Shown here: piece by piece, positions 1 to 8,769 of the stretch
How positions within the stretch are numbered: the stretch's first letter is position 1
How the letters are laid out: each line of letters begins with the position of its first letter
NCBI GenBank assembly: GCA_045650565.1
Contig: JAZRRG010000010.1
Span: 1 to 26,347 of the forward strand
From: SIG565 sp045650565
GTDB taxonomy: Bacteria; Bacillota; Clostridia; Oscillospirales; Acutalibacteraceae
DNA length: 26,347 nt
Direction: 5' to 3'
Translations under genes and position numbers: made by a program
The notes under the pieces: generated by a model
What the model saw: only the letters and a program-made list of their open reading frames with translations
Told to the model about the DNA's origin: nothing
The model's database searches: none

Positions 1-52
1 GTGTTTTAAAAAGAAAAAAGGACAAGAAACAAAAAAAGAAACTTGTGGATTT

Positions 53-140
53 TGGTGCCGGTGGCCGGACTCGAACCGGCACGGTGTCGCCACCGGTGGA
101 TTTTGAGTCCACTACGTCTGCCAATTCCATCACACCGGCA
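53..140 (-). tRNA. tRNA-Leu (anticodon CAA)
   Basis: Read on the minus strand, the first seven bases (TGCCGGT) pair with ACCGGCA before an encoded CCA at 53-55. The anticodon stem GTGGA/TCCAC encloses the loop CTCAAAA, giving anticodon CAA for UUG codons. A long variable arm and the T-arm GGTTCGAGTCC make it a class II leucine tRNA. A36-A37-A38 is the recognition pattern for MiaA, which is encoded in this window. It lies 3' of the sortase operon in the same direction, beyond a hairpin terminator. I see no convincing separate promoter, so read-through is possible. A weak stem (ACAAG/CTTGT) with a T-rich tail at 10-47 may end the transcript. Confidence 0.97.
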
Positions 141-163
141 AGTATTAACTTGAACCCATATAA

Positions 164-191
164 AAATCCGCTGCAATTTTGCAACGGATTT
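164..191 (-). terminator. Rho-independent terminator of the sortase operon
   Basis: On the minus strand AAATCCG pairs with CGGATTT, extended by an inner TGCA/TGCA, and is followed by TTTTAT. It sits 26 bases beyond the stop of the last gene of the minus-strand operon. A second 7-bp stem (AAACTCT/AGAGTTT, 205-226) overlaps that stop codon. Confidence 0.65.
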
Positions 192-216
192 ATTATACAC
201 TAATAAACTCTCTAAA

Positions 217-1059
217 TCAAGAGTTTTTTTGTTTTTTAGCCGCTTTCTTTTTTAAAACGAGTATGCATACCGAAACGGCTATCAATATAATACCTAAAAT
301 AATCAAAAAAAGCAAAATGTTGTTTATGAAAGCCACAACAAACAAATGCATAGAACGGGAAGCGATACTGACTTTTTTGATAAAACCGCCAACTAACAGT
401 ATGAATGGTACTGCAAACAGCATAATACCGCCGCCGCAAAGAGAAAAGTATATAAATCGTTTTTCGTTTGCCGCCTTACCGAGCTTTATAAGAAAGAGTA
501 CACCAAGAGCCGACATAATAAATGCGCCAATAATAGCAAAGGGTGTGAAGCGGTTGATTTTCGCTGAGTAAAAGGCAAGATATTTAAAAAGACTGCTCGC
601 CACCGTTTTCTCGTGTTTTTCGGTGCATAAATCGGCAAGATATTCGAGCGACTCATCGGTCACCGCAACGTCGGATGCCAATGCGCCTGATTCTGCATAT
701 TCCCAAAAGATAGATAAAAGTTTTTCCTTAACATTTTGTGTTTCAACCGAAAAGGAGCCATTATAAGCGTTATCAATGCAATTATTGTTAAGCTCTTTTA
801 ATAAATCATAATCAATTTTATCAGCAAAAAAGTTTTCGGGTAACCCACTCGGTATAGCAAGGGAGACAAGGGTTTCCCTTAATTCATCGGCTGAAATGTT
901 TATATAATCGGTAGCTTTAACGGTGTGTTTTATATAACCCTTGGAGGTTAAAATGCCGAGTGCGGAGCTGACTCCAAAAAGAAAAATAAACACAGCCGTA
1001 ATTACCGATACAACATAGCTTACAGCGGCTCTCAACCGCCCCTTATTTAAATCGGTCAT
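217..1059 (-). CDS. Four-pass membrane protein of unknown function, sortase-linked
   Basis: A 280-residue protein I cannot assign to a named family. It has a hydrophobic segment at about residues 13-36, a mostly polar stretch of about 130 residues (38-165) that would lie outside the cell, then three more membrane segments (about 171-190, 201-226 and 243-270). It ends in a lysine-rich tail (KKKAAKKQ). The ATG has a very strong ribosome site, GGAGG, nine bases upstream. It is the third gene of an operon after a sortase and its likely substrate, separated from the sortase by 11 bases, so a role at the envelope in presenting or processing the anchored protein is plausible. That role is inference from position only. 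Confidence 0.75.
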   Translation of the reverse strand: MTDLNKGRLRAAVSYVVSVITAVFIFLFGVSSALGILTSKGYIKHTVKATDYINISADELRETLVSLAIPSGLPENFFADKIDYDLLKELNNNCIDNAYNGSFSVETQNVKEKLLSIFWEYAESGALASDVAVTDESLEYLADLCTEKHEKTVASSLFKYLAFYSAKINRFTPFAIIGAFIMSALGVLFLIKLGKAANEKRFIYFSLCGGGIMLFAVPFILLVGGFIKKVSIASRSMHLFVVAFINNILLFLIILGIILIAVSVCILVLKKKAAKKQKNS

Positions 1060-1070
1060 ACTTCAACCTC

Positions 1071-1742
1071 CTATTCGTTAAGTAGTATTTTGGGTCCTGA
1101 CACATACTCGCAATACACATAATAGCGCTGACTCGTAAGCCCCAAAGCATTAAACGGATAACAGGTGTATAAAATAAGATTTTCATTTTCGGCTCTCAGG
1201 TTATAAGCGCTGCGGTCATCAAATCTTTTGATGGCGGTGGAGACTATTTTATATGTGTAAACGCCATAGTGGGTTTTAACCGTAACCTCGGCTCCAACCT
1301 GCGCATCCTTAAGTGTTGAGAAAAACGAGTTGTTGTGCCCACCAATAATTATTGTTGAGCACATTCCCGGAAAGGCGCTGCCCTTATACTGTCCCGCACC
1401 ACGACGAAGTGTCTTTGCGTCATCACCAAAGAAAAGCGGACAGCTAACGCTCGTACCATCAATGCTAATTTCACCGTATTTTGTACCTGCATACGGGAAG
1501 GTGATTTTGCTACTGGGTATAGTGTCGGTGTAGCTGTTAAAAATCTCCCCTGAATAAAGGTCGGTGTAGGAATCATCCGTGTCGTATATCTGGGTATCGG
1601 CTGCCATCATACTCCATATATTAACAACGGAAAGTATTACCGATTTTGCCGAAAAAAACAAAACCGTATATCCTAATATACAAAAAGCTAATGGCACACA
1701 TATTAGCACCATTAGCTTCTTAAAGTCAATGTTTTTAAACAA
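1071..1742 (-). CDS. Sortase, class D-like
   Basis: A membrane-anchored cysteine transpeptidase of 223 residues that would cut a C-terminal sorting signal and attach the protein to the cell wall. One N-terminal membrane segment (about residues 11-33) is followed by the sortase barrel. The catalytic triad is visible: His136 in IIIGGHNNSFF, Cys194 in ILYTCYPF and Arg206 in SQRYYVY. The TCYPF...QRY spacing resembles class D enzymes. The start used here is TTG at 1742, two bases after the preceding stop, with only a weak ribosome site; an ATG ten codons further in (residue 11) is a possible alternative and would still keep the membrane anchor. The gene directly upstream encodes a protein with a sorting-signal-like C-terminus, so the pair forms a dedicated enzyme and substrate cassette. 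Confidence 0.9.
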   Translation of the reverse strand: MFKNIDFKKLMVLICVPLAFCILGYTVLFFSAKSVILSVVNIWSMMAADTQIYDTDDSYTDLYSGEIFNSYTDTIPSSKITFPYAGTKYGEISIDGTSVSCPLFFGDDAKTLRRGAGQYKGSAFPGMCSTIIIGGHNNSFFSTLKDAQVGAEVTVKTHYGVYTYKIVSTAIKRFDDRSAYNLRAENENLILYTCYPFNALGLTSQRYYVYCEYVSGPKILLNE

Positions 1743-1744
1743 GA

Positions 1745-2317
1745 TTAAAACAACTTAACCTTTTTGGAAATTACAAAAGCGGCAACCATAACAACTGCTA
1801 AAACAGCAGAAACAACAACGATGGTGTTAACCTCGGCGCCGGTTGTTTTTATAATTGGTTCAGAATCAAACAACACAACCGGGTTACCGCTCTCATCCTC
1901 TGTTGTGATGATAACGGTGTGCTCCTCTGAATCGTAAACGAGTGTTTGGTCAACAACCTCACAGGCCTTCTTACCTAACTCAAGAATCTTTTCCTTATCC
2001 TCTCTGGGAATAACGTTCATGTGGAACTCCTCGTTAGGAAGCGCATCACTCTTGAGGATTTCAATACCTTCATTAATGTAGCCGAGGATTTCCTCAGTCT
2101 CTTGCTCAGTAATATCGAGAGTCAAGAAGGAATTTTTTGCATGGGTAATATATTCATCAGGAATGTGGTATTTGGTTGTACCGAGTGTAATGTACTGGTC
2201 AAGCGCATCGAGAATTTTCTGCTCATTAGCATTGATTGCACCTGCAGCAGAAGCGCCTATACAACAAGGAACAACTAAAATTAAAAGTGCTAAGAGAATA
2301 GCGGAAAGCTTTTTCAT
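1745..2317 (-). CDS. Secreted protein with sortase-type C-terminal anchor
   Basis: A 190-residue exported protein. It starts with a clear signal peptide (MKKLSAILLALLILVV, probable cleavage near ASAA at about residue 25). An acidic ectodomain follows (about 30-150). It ends like a sortase substrate: IKTTG at 156-160, a hydrophobic helix at about 164-183 and the basic tail KKVKLF. The motif resembles LPxTG but has isoleucine and lysine in place of leucine and proline. I chose the ATG at 2317 because a GTGAGG ribosome site lies nine bases upstream; an in-frame GTG at 2332 is itself part of that site. First gene of the operon, directly before the sortase. I do not recognise the ectodomain. Confidence 0.85.
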   Translation of the reverse strand: MKKLSAILLALLILVVPCCIGASAAGAINANEQKILDALDQYITLGTTKYHIPDEYITHAKNSFLTLDITEQETEEILGYINEGIEILKSDALPNEEFHMNVIPREDKEKILELGKKACEVVDQTLVYDSEEHTVIITTEDESGNPVVLFDSEPIIKTTGAEVNTIVVVSAVLAVVMVAAFVISKKVKLF

Positions 2318-2355
2318 AGTAAGGTACCTCACTTTAAATAAATTTTAACAAATAC

Positions 2356-2384
2356 ATTATACAACACAGTTTTTATTTTGTAAA
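2356..2384 (-). promoter_or_regulatory. Sigma-A promoter of the sortase operon
   Basis: On the minus strand TTTACA (2384-2379), a 17-base spacer and a perfect TATAAT (2361-2356), about 40 bases before the ATG at 2317. It diverges from the miaB promoter. Confidence 0.85.
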
Positions 2385-2423
2385 GTTTTTTCTCAAATTT
2401 TTTATATATTTATTTTTGCGCCC

Positions 2424-2452
2424 TTGATAATGGCATATAAATATAGTATAAT
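2424..2452 (+). promoter_or_regulatory. Sigma-A promoter of the 13-gene miaB operon
   Basis: TTGATA (2424-2429), a 17-base spacer and TATAAT (2447-2452). The start of transcription would be near 2459, giving a leader of about 35 bases before the ATG at 2494. No other convincing promoter was seen before the terminator at 16224, although internal ones cannot be excluded. Confidence 0.88.
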
Positions 2453-2493
2453 ATATACTGAAATAAATTATGCATTTGTTAAGGAATGTTTGG

Positions 2494-3867
2494 ATGTTTG
2501 AAGAGCAAAGAAAATATATTGAAAAGACAAAAGAATTATCCGCCTCACTTTATGGTGAGCCAAAGGCGTGTATCAATACATACGGTTGCCAACAAAATGT
2601 GAGCGACTCCGAGCACATAAAGGGTATGCTTGAAGCAATGGGCTATAAAATCACCGAGGAAGTCGAGCAGGCAGATTTTGTACTGTTTAACACCTGCGCC
2701 GTTCGTGAACATGCAGAGGACAGGGTGTACGGTAACATAGGCACCATAAAACAGATAAAGAAAGCAAGACCTGATATGATAGTTGCCGTTTGCGGATGTA
2801 TGGCACAGCAGCAGCGGGTTGCCGAAAGAATTAAAAAAAGCTATCCGTATGTTGATATACTTTTTGGTACACATGTGCTTCACCGTTTGCCCGAATATAT
2901 CTATCGCCGTATCAGTGGCTCTAAACGAATTTTCGATATTTCGACCGATGTTTCACACATAGTAGAGGGTATACCTGTTCACCGTGATAAAGCCATCAAG
3001 GGTTGGTTGCCCATAATGTACGGCTGTGATAATTTTTGCACCTACTGTATAGTTCCGTATGTAAGAGGGCGTGAGCGCTCAAGGGCGAGTGTGGAGATTA
3101 TAAACGAAGCCAAGCGGATGGTCGATAGCGGAATCAAGGATATTACACTTTTAGGACAAAATGTTAATTCATACGGTAAGGGACTTGATGAAGACATAAA
3201 TTTTGCGAAGCTTATCAGGAAAATTAACGATATACCGGGTGATTTTCGCATAAGATTTATGACATCGCACCCCAAGGACTGTACTCTCGAGCTACTCGAT
3301 GCTATGAGGGACTGCCAAAAGGTAGCGCACCATTTACATTTGCCCGTGCAATGCGGAAATGATAGAGTATTAAAGGCGATGAACCGAAAATACACACGGG
3401 AGAAGTATTTAGAGCTCATAAAGGCGGCAAAAAGCCGTATGCCCGATTTAGCGCTGACAAGCGATATTATTGTGGGCTTCCCCGGTGAAACCTATGAGGA
3501 GTTTTGCGATACGCTTTCATTAGTGGGAGAGGTGGAATACAATTCGCTGTTCACCTTTATTTATTCGGCACGTCCCGGCACACCTGCCGCCGAAATGCCT
3601 GACCCGATAAGCCGCAGCGAAAAGGGAAAATGGTTTGATGAGCTGCTCAAAGCACAGGATGAAATAGGCAGCAAAAAACAGACAAAAATGCTTGGGAAAA
3701 CCTACCGTGTTTTATGTGAGGAATTATCGGAAAACGATGGTTTCGTTCTTGGCAGAACCAGCGGCACACAGGTTATTGAGTTTAAGGCGGATGCTCACAT
3801 TTTAGGCAAATTTGTGGATGTTCGGGTTACCGATACACATAATATGCTTAAAGGTACTTTGATATAA
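2494..3867 (+). CDS. miaB: tRNA-2-methylthio-N6-dimethylallyladenosine synthase MiaB
   Basis: A radical-SAM methylthiotransferase of 457 residues that converts i6A37 to ms2i6A37 in tRNAs reading UNN codons. The N-terminal UPF0004 domain contains TYGCQQNVSDSE and two further cysteines (FNTCAVRE, AVCGCMAQQ) for the auxiliary Fe-S cluster. The radical-SAM signature is YGCDNFCTYCIVPYVRGRE (CxxxCxxC), and a TRAM domain forms the C-terminus. I place the start at ATG 2494, eight bases after AAGGA. The in-frame ATG at 2470 has no ribosome site and lies only about 11 bases after the predicted transcription start. First gene of the long operon; miaA, which makes its substrate, is the fifth gene. Confidence 0.97.
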   Translation: MFEEQRKYIEKTKELSASLYGEPKACINTYGCQQNVSDSEHIKGMLEAMGYKITEEVEQADFVLFNTCAVREHAEDRVYGNIGTIKQIKKARPDMIVAVCGCMAQQQRVAERIKKSYPYVDILFGTHVLHRLPEYIYRRISGSKRIFDISTDVSHIVEGIPVHRDKAIKGWLPIMYGCDNFCTYCIVPYVRGRERSRASVEIINEAKRMVDSGIKDITLLGQNVNSYGKGLDEDINFAKLIRKINDIPGDFRIRFMTSHPKDCTLELLDAMRDCQKVAHHLHLPVQCGNDRVLKAMNRKYTREKYLELIKAAKSRMPDLALTSDIIVGFPGETYEEFCDTLSLVGEVEYNSLFTFIYSARPGTPAAEMPDPISRSEKGKWFDELLKAQDEIGSKKQTKMLGKTYRVLCEELSENDGFVLGRTSGTQVIEFKADAHILGKFVDVRVTDTHNMLKGTLI

Positions 3868-3888
3868 AAACAGTAAGGAGATATAAAA

Positions 3889-4290
3889 ATGGATGTAATA
3901 TCAGCAGCAAGACAGTTAGGCGAAGCTTTACAGGCAGATGAGGCATATATACGCTTCGCAAAGGCGACATTAGACAGCGAAAACGATACCGTTCTTCAGG
4001 ACAAAATAGGGAAATTTAATTTATCCCGTATGAATCTCGATAATGAGCTTTCAAAGGAGCAAAGAGACGATGAGGCGGTCAAGAAAATGAACGAGGAACT
4101 GCGTGGACTCTATAACGAAATAATGGAGCACCCCACAATGAAGGAATATAACGAGGCACGAGCAGCGGTGGATAAAATTTTATCCGATGTAAACGCAATT
4201 ATTACTATGTGCGCACAGGGTGCCGACCCCAAGACCTGTGAAATTTCTGATTGCACAGGCAACTGTTCGACCTGTGGCGGATGTCACTAA
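3889..4290 (+). CDS. YlbF/YmcA family protein (RicA-like) with six-cysteine tail
   Basis: A 133-residue, mostly helical protein of the YlbF/YmcA family, whose Bacillus members RicA, RicF and RicT form an Fe-S-containing complex acting in mRNA maturation by RNase Y and in development. The position between miaB and mutS matches ymcA (ricA) of B. subtilis, which supports orthology to RicA rather than YlbF. The helical part spans about residues 1-107. The C-terminus is a cysteine-rich tail with Cys108, 117, 122, 126, 129 and 132 followed by a terminal His, a good candidate for Fe-S or zinc binding. The ribosome site AAGGAG is eight bases before the ATG. Confidence 0.85.
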   Translation: MDVISAARQLGEALQADEAYIRFAKATLDSENDTVLQDKIGKFNLSRMNLDNELSKEQRDDEAVKKMNEELRGLYNEIMEHPTMKEYNEARAAVDKILSDVNAIITMCAQGADPKTCEISDCTGNCSTCGGCH

Positions 4291-4323
4291 AAGTATCAAA
4301 TTTGGATATAAGAGGGATGTTTA

Positions 4324-6921
4324 ATGGCTGAGCTATCACCGATGATGAGGCAGTATATGGAAATTAAAAGTAGGCACGAGGATAGTATACTGTTTTTCCG
4401 CTTGGGTGACTTTTACGAAATGTTTTTTGAGGATGCAAAGCTTGCATCAGAGGAGCTGGACCTTGTTTTAACAGGCAAGGATTGCGGTCAGGATGAGCGT
4501 GCCCCGATGTGCGGGATACCTTATCACAGCTGCGACGGCTATATTGCCCGACTAATCGAGCGTGGCTACAAGGTTGCTATTTGTGAGCAGGTTGAGGACC
4601 CCGCCGCTGCTAAAGGAATCGTTAAGCGTGATGTTGTGAAAATAATAACTCCCGGCACGGTATTGGAAGATACAATGCTTGATGAGGGCAAAAACAATTA
4701 CCTTTGCGCCGCAGTTAAACGGGACAAGACCTTCGGTGTTTGCTTTGCCGATGCATCTACGGGTGAGCTGCGCCTTACTGAAATTACGGGTGATGATGCC
4801 GAAAAGCGCCTTATAAGTGAAATTGGCAGCTTTTCTCCAAGAGAAATTCTTTTAAACGAGGAGTCTCCCATAGAAAATGCCGCCGAATTTGTGCGTAATC
4901 GGCTTATGGGCACCGTAACCCTTCGAGCCAAGCAAAGCTTTGACCTTGCCTTAACGGAAGACAGGGTGTTAAAGCACTTTAACACCTTGACAATGGAAAA
5001 ACTCGGTGTACCCGCTTCATCAGCCGCTGCCGAGGCACTCGGTGCGGTTATTGAGTATCTTTATGAAACGGGTTTATCTCATACGCTGTCGGTTAACAAA
5101 ATAGATTTCTATACCGAAAAACAGTTTATGAGTCTTGATTTAACCACCATTAGAAATCTCGAAATAGTTGAAACAATGCACCTAAAGGCAAAGAGGGGCT
5201 CTTTGCTTTGGGTTATTGATAAAACCAAAACGGCTATGGGCAAGCGACTCATTCGCAGCTGGATAGAAAAGCCGCTTATGGATATAAATTTAATCAATTC
5301 CAGGCAAAATGCCACGCAAAAATTGGTTGATAATGCGCTTCTCCGTGGTGAGCTTATAAACTGCTTATCCTCGGTTAAGGACCTTGAGCGTATTATTACA
5401 AAAACCGTTTACGGCACCGCCTGCGGCAGAGATTTAAGAACGCTTTGCGCTACCCTCGAAGTGCTGCCTACAATCAAACAGCTGATTGAGGGCAGTGATA
5501 GTCGTATGCTTTGTGAGATAAACAAAAATATTGATTTGCTCGAGGACATACGTAGTTTAATTGATGCCGCCATTGATGAGAAGGCATCGCTATCGGTTAA
5601 GGATGGCGAGATTATAAAGGCGGGCTATAGTGCTGAGGTTGATGACCTAAGAAATGCTGTTAAAAACGGTGCGGGCTATATTGCCGAAATAGAGGCCGCC
5701 GAGCGAGAAAAAACAGGCATTAAAAATCTCCGTGTTAGGTACAACCGAGTGTTCGGCTATTATATTGAGGTTACAAATTCCTTCCTTGATAAAGTGCCCG
5801 AGCATTACATAAGAAAACAAACGCTAACTAATTGTGAGCGCTTTATAACCGAAGAATTAAAAAGAATCGAAACCCACGTGCTTTCAGCCAGGGAGCGTGT
5901 GGTGGCGCTTGAATATGAGATTTTTTGTGATATCCGCAAAAAAACTGCAAACGAAGCGTTGCGCTTTCAAACAACTGCGGCGGCATTGGCACAGCTTGAT
6001 GTACTTTGCTCCTTTGCCGAGGTTGCGGTTAGAAATTCGTATTGCAGACCGACTCTTAACACCGAGGGCAGCTTTACTATTAAGGCGGGCAGGCACCCTG
6101 TGGTAGAAACGGTGCTGAAAGCGCCGTTTGTGTCTAATGATACATTCTTAAACAGCAATGATGATAGGTGCTTAATTATAACGGGACCCAATATGGCGGG
6201 TAAATCTACATATATGCGACAGGTTGCCATTATTGCAATTATGGCGCAAATGGGCTCGTTTGTTCCCGCAGAAAACGCAAATGTAAGTATCATTGATGCG
6301 GTATTTACCCGTGTGGGTGCATCGGATGATTTAGCAAGCGGACAGTCAACCTTTATGCTTGAAATGAACGAGGTTGCCAATATACTTAAAAACGCAACGA
6401 GAAACAGCTTACTTATATTTGATGAGATTGGTCGAGGCACATCAACCTTTGACGGCATGGCAATAGCCAAGGCGGTATTAGAATTCGTTGCGGATCGCAA
6501 AACACTCGGAGCAAAAACACTCTTTGCAACACACTACCATGAGCTAACACAGTGTGAAAACGAACTTGAAGGAGTTAAGAACTATAATATCGCCGTAAAA
6601 AAACGTGGCGATGATATAATTTTCCTGCGCCGTATTGTTCGTGGTGGCGCAGATGAGAGCTACGGCATAGAGGTTGCAAAGCTTTCGGGCATACCAAACA
6701 GCGTTATAAACAGAGCCAAAACGATTTTGGCAGAGGTTGTCAAAAATGGTATCAGCGCACCCGCAAATAGCCCTCAATTTACCGATGGGCAAATTTCTAT
6801 GGAAACGGTTAATGCACAGTCTATATACAACGACCTAAAGGCGCTGGATGTTGATACACTAACCCCCATTGAAGCAATGAAAATACTTTACGATTTATCA
6901 GATAAAGCAAAATCACTTTAA
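4324..6921 (+). CDS. mutS: DNA mismatch repair protein MutS
   Basis: The mismatch-recognition ATPase, 865 residues, a normal length. The Phe-x-Glu mismatch-reading motif is F30-Y31-E32 within RLGDFYEMFFEDA. The connector, lever and clamp domains follow. The C-terminal ATPase shows Walker A GPNMAGKST at about 621-629, the signature region ASDDLASGQSTFMLEMNE, and Walker B LLIFDEIGRGTSTF with Asp700-Glu701. ATHYHEL supplies the later conserved histidine. The start is supported by AGAGGGA eight bases upstream. It is followed after 18 bases by mutL, its direct partner. Confidence 0.98.
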   Translation: MAELSPMMRQYMEIKSRHEDSILFFRLGDFYEMFFEDAKLASEELDLVLTGKDCGQDERAPMCGIPYHSCDGYIARLIERGYKVAICEQVEDPAAAKGIVKRDVVKIITPGTVLEDTMLDEGKNNYLCAAVKRDKTFGVCFADASTGELRLTEITGDDAEKRLISEIGSFSPREILLNEESPIENAAEFVRNRLMGTVTLRAKQSFDLALTEDRVLKHFNTLTMEKLGVPASSAAAEALGAVIEYLYETGLSHTLSVNKIDFYTEKQFMSLDLTTIRNLEIVETMHLKAKRGSLLWVIDKTKTAMGKRLIRSWIEKPLMDINLINSRQNATQKLVDNALLRGELINCLSSVKDLERIITKTVYGTACGRDLRTLCATLEVLPTIKQLIEGSDSRMLCEINKNIDLLEDIRSLIDAAIDEKASLSVKDGEIIKAGYSAEVDDLRNAVKNGAGYIAEIEAAEREKTGIKNLRVRYNRVFGYYIEVTNSFLDKVPEHYIRKQTLTNCERFITEELKRIETHVLSARERVVALEYEIFCDIRKKTANEALRFQTTAAALAQLDVLCSFAEVAVRNSYCRPTLNTEGSFTIKAGRHPVVETVLKAPFVSNDTFLNSNDDRCLIITGPNMAGKSTYMRQVAIIAIMAQMGSFVPAENANVSIIDAVFTRVGASDDLASGQSTFMLEMNEVANILKNATRNSLLIFDEIGRGTSTFDGMAIAKAVLEFVADRKTLGAKTLFATHYHELTQCENELEGVKNYNIAVKKRGDDIIFLRRIVRGGADESYGIEVAKLSGIPNSVINRAKTILAEVVKNGISAPANSPQFTDGQISMETVNAQSIYNDLKALDVDTLTPIEAMKILYDLSDKAKSL

Positions 6922-6939
6922 AAGGAAAGGAGTACCGTT

Positions 6940-8769
6940 ATGGCTAATATCAAGGTTTTACCAAGAAATATTGCAGAGCTTATTGCGGCGGGCGAGGTTG
7001 TAGAGCGCCCCGGTGCAGTTATAAAAGAGCTCGTAGAAAATTCGGTAGATGCCGGTGCTACAAAAATCACGGTTGAGATAAGGCGTGGCGGTATTCTTTA
7101 TATGTCGGTTAAGGATAACGGCTGCGGCATTGCCCGTGAGGATGTGCCAACGGCTTTTCAGCGACACGCCACAAGTAAAATAAGCACGGCAGAGGATTTA
7201 GATGCCATTTACACCTTGGGCTTTAGAGGTGAAGCGTTAGCGGCAATATCGGCAGTTTCAAAAACCGAGATTATAACTCGTACTCAAAATGAGTCCGAGG
7301 GTACACGCTGTGTTGTTGAGGGCGGTGTGCAAACGGCACTCGAAGAGGTTGGCTGTGATGAGGGTACAATGATTGTTGTAAGGGATATTTTTTATAATAC
7401 CCCTGCTCGTATGAAGTTCTTGAAAAGCGATGTTACCGAGGCCAACAATATAGCGGCAATAATCGACCGTATGGCACTCTCGCACCCCGAAATATCCTTC
7501 CGTTTTATAAGGGACGGCAAGCAGGTGCTTGCCACTAACGGTGACTCAAATCTTTGCAATGTTATTTATTCGGTGCTGGGCAGAGAATTCGCTGCATCTC
7601 TTATTCCTGCCGAGGATACTATTGAGGGTATAAGGGTTACGGGTATGGTATGCAAGCCAGTATACTGTAAGCAAAACCGAAACGGTGAGTTTTTCTTTTT
7701 AAACGGTCGGCTTATTCGTTCTAACACCGCTATGGCGGCGCTCGAACAGGCATATAAAAATTCCGCAATGGTGGGTAAATTCCCGTGCTGTGTGCTGTTT
7801 ATAAATGTTCCGCCCGAAACGGTGGATGTAAATGTGCATCCATCAAAAACCGAGGTGCGTTTTTCGGATGAAAGAAAAATATTTAACGCCGTTTATTACA
7901 CAGTTAAGAATGCATTGGCAAAGGGAGATACACGCCCCGAAATTAAGATAAAGCCAACCTTTAACCCCTATCAGCCCGTATTTACTAAAAAAGCCGAGCA
8001 AATAAGGGTTCCCGTAAAGGCGGAGGAAAAGATAGTAACACAAAGGGTTATTCCTGCCACACCGCCGAAAAACCAAATGGTGCTGGAGAGTCCTAAATTA
8101 GAGTTCCCCACGGTTTATGAGAAAAAAGATGAACCGCAATTAGAGGTGACCATTCAAAAAGCGGTTACCAAGGAAACGGAAGTTCAGGCAAAAAAAGAGG
8201 TTCGCTATATAGGACAGGCCTTTAATACATACATAGTAGCCGAGGTAGAGGGTGAGCTCTATTTTATAGATAAGCACGCCGCCCATGAGAGACTTTTGTT
8301 CGATGAGCTTAAAAAGGAGCAAAGCATAGATATACAAGAGCTTCTCACCCCACTTACCGTAACCCTCACAAAAGAGGAATATTCGGCGGTTATAAGCAAT
8401 AGCGATACACTTTTATCTGCCGGCTTTGATATAGAGGACTTTGGCGGCGGCAGTGTTGTTATAAGGGCAATACCTGCAGTGTTAAGGCAGGAGGATATAG
8501 GGCTGCTTATAGGCGAAATAGCCGAAATGCTATCGGTTTCGGGCAGCGCCGAGGTATCCCGCCTTGATGATATATTCCATACCGTTGCTTGCAAAGCGGC
8601 AATAAAGGGTAATAAATATACAACCGATTACGAACTGACAGCACTTGCCGAAAAAATACTTGGCGGCAGCGATGTAATGTATTGTCCGCACGGGCGTCCC
8701 GTTGCGTTCAAGCTAACCAAAAAGGAATTGGAAAAATATTTTGGGCGCACAGGAAGTGTGAATGTCTAA
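6940..8769 (+). CDS. mutL: DNA mismatch repair endonuclease MutL
   Basis: A 609-residue GHKL ATPase and endonuclease that links MutS recognition to strand incision. The N-terminal ATPase has KELVENSVDAGA (Glu30, Asn34), KDNGCGI (Asp59), RHATSKI and LGFRGEAL. A low-complexity linker rich in Lys, Glu and Val spans about residues 340-425. The C-terminal nuclease contains DKHAAHERLLFDE at 444-456, the counterpart of the DQHA(x)2E(x)4E metal site but with Asp where the last Glu is usual, followed directly by a Glu. ACKAAIKGN and CPHGRP (582-587) complete the zinc site. A nuclease-competent MutL is expected in a bacterium without MutH. Its stop overlaps the miaA start (TAATG). Confidence 0.98.
   Translation: MANIKVLPRNIAELIAAGEVVERPGAVIKELVENSVDAGATKITVEIRRGGILYMSVKDNGCGIAREDVPTAFQRHATSKISTAEDLDAIYTLGFRGEALAAISAVSKTEIITRTQNESEGTRCVVEGGVQTALEEVGCDEGTMIVVRDIFYNTPARMKFLKSDVTEANNIAAIIDRMALSHPEISFRFIRDGKQVLATNGDSNLCNVIYSVLGREFAASLIPAEDTIEGIRVTGMVCKPVYCKQNRNGEFFFLNGRLIRSNTAMAALEQAYKNSAMVGKFPCCVLFINVPPETVDVNVHPSKTEVRFSDERKIFNAVYYTVKNALAKGDTRPEIKIKPTFNPYQPVFTKKAEQIRVPVKAEEKIVTQRVIPATPPKNQMVLESPKLEFPTVYEKKDEPQLEVTIQKAVTKETEVQAKKEVRYIGQAFNTYIVAEVEGELYFIDKHAAHERLLFDELKKEQSIDIQELLTPLTVTLTKEEYSAVISNSDTLLSAGFDIEDFGGGSVVIRAIPAVLRQEDIGLLIGEIAEMLSVSGSAEVSRLDDIFHTVACKAAIKGNKYTTDYELTALAEKILGGSDVMYCPHGRPVAFKLTKKELEKYFGRTGSVNV

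Noticed and set aside
1..52. Gene at the left edge
   Set aside because: The stretch is A/T-rich with no open frame that resembles a protein; it is only the 3' flank of tRNA-Leu.
6..200. Minus-strand open frame of 64 codons
   Set aside because: It reads straight through the tRNA-Leu gene and has no ribosome site.
5967..6500. Minus-strand open frame of 177 codons
   Set aside because: It is antisense to the conserved ATPase part of mutS, has low-complexity composition and no ribosome site.
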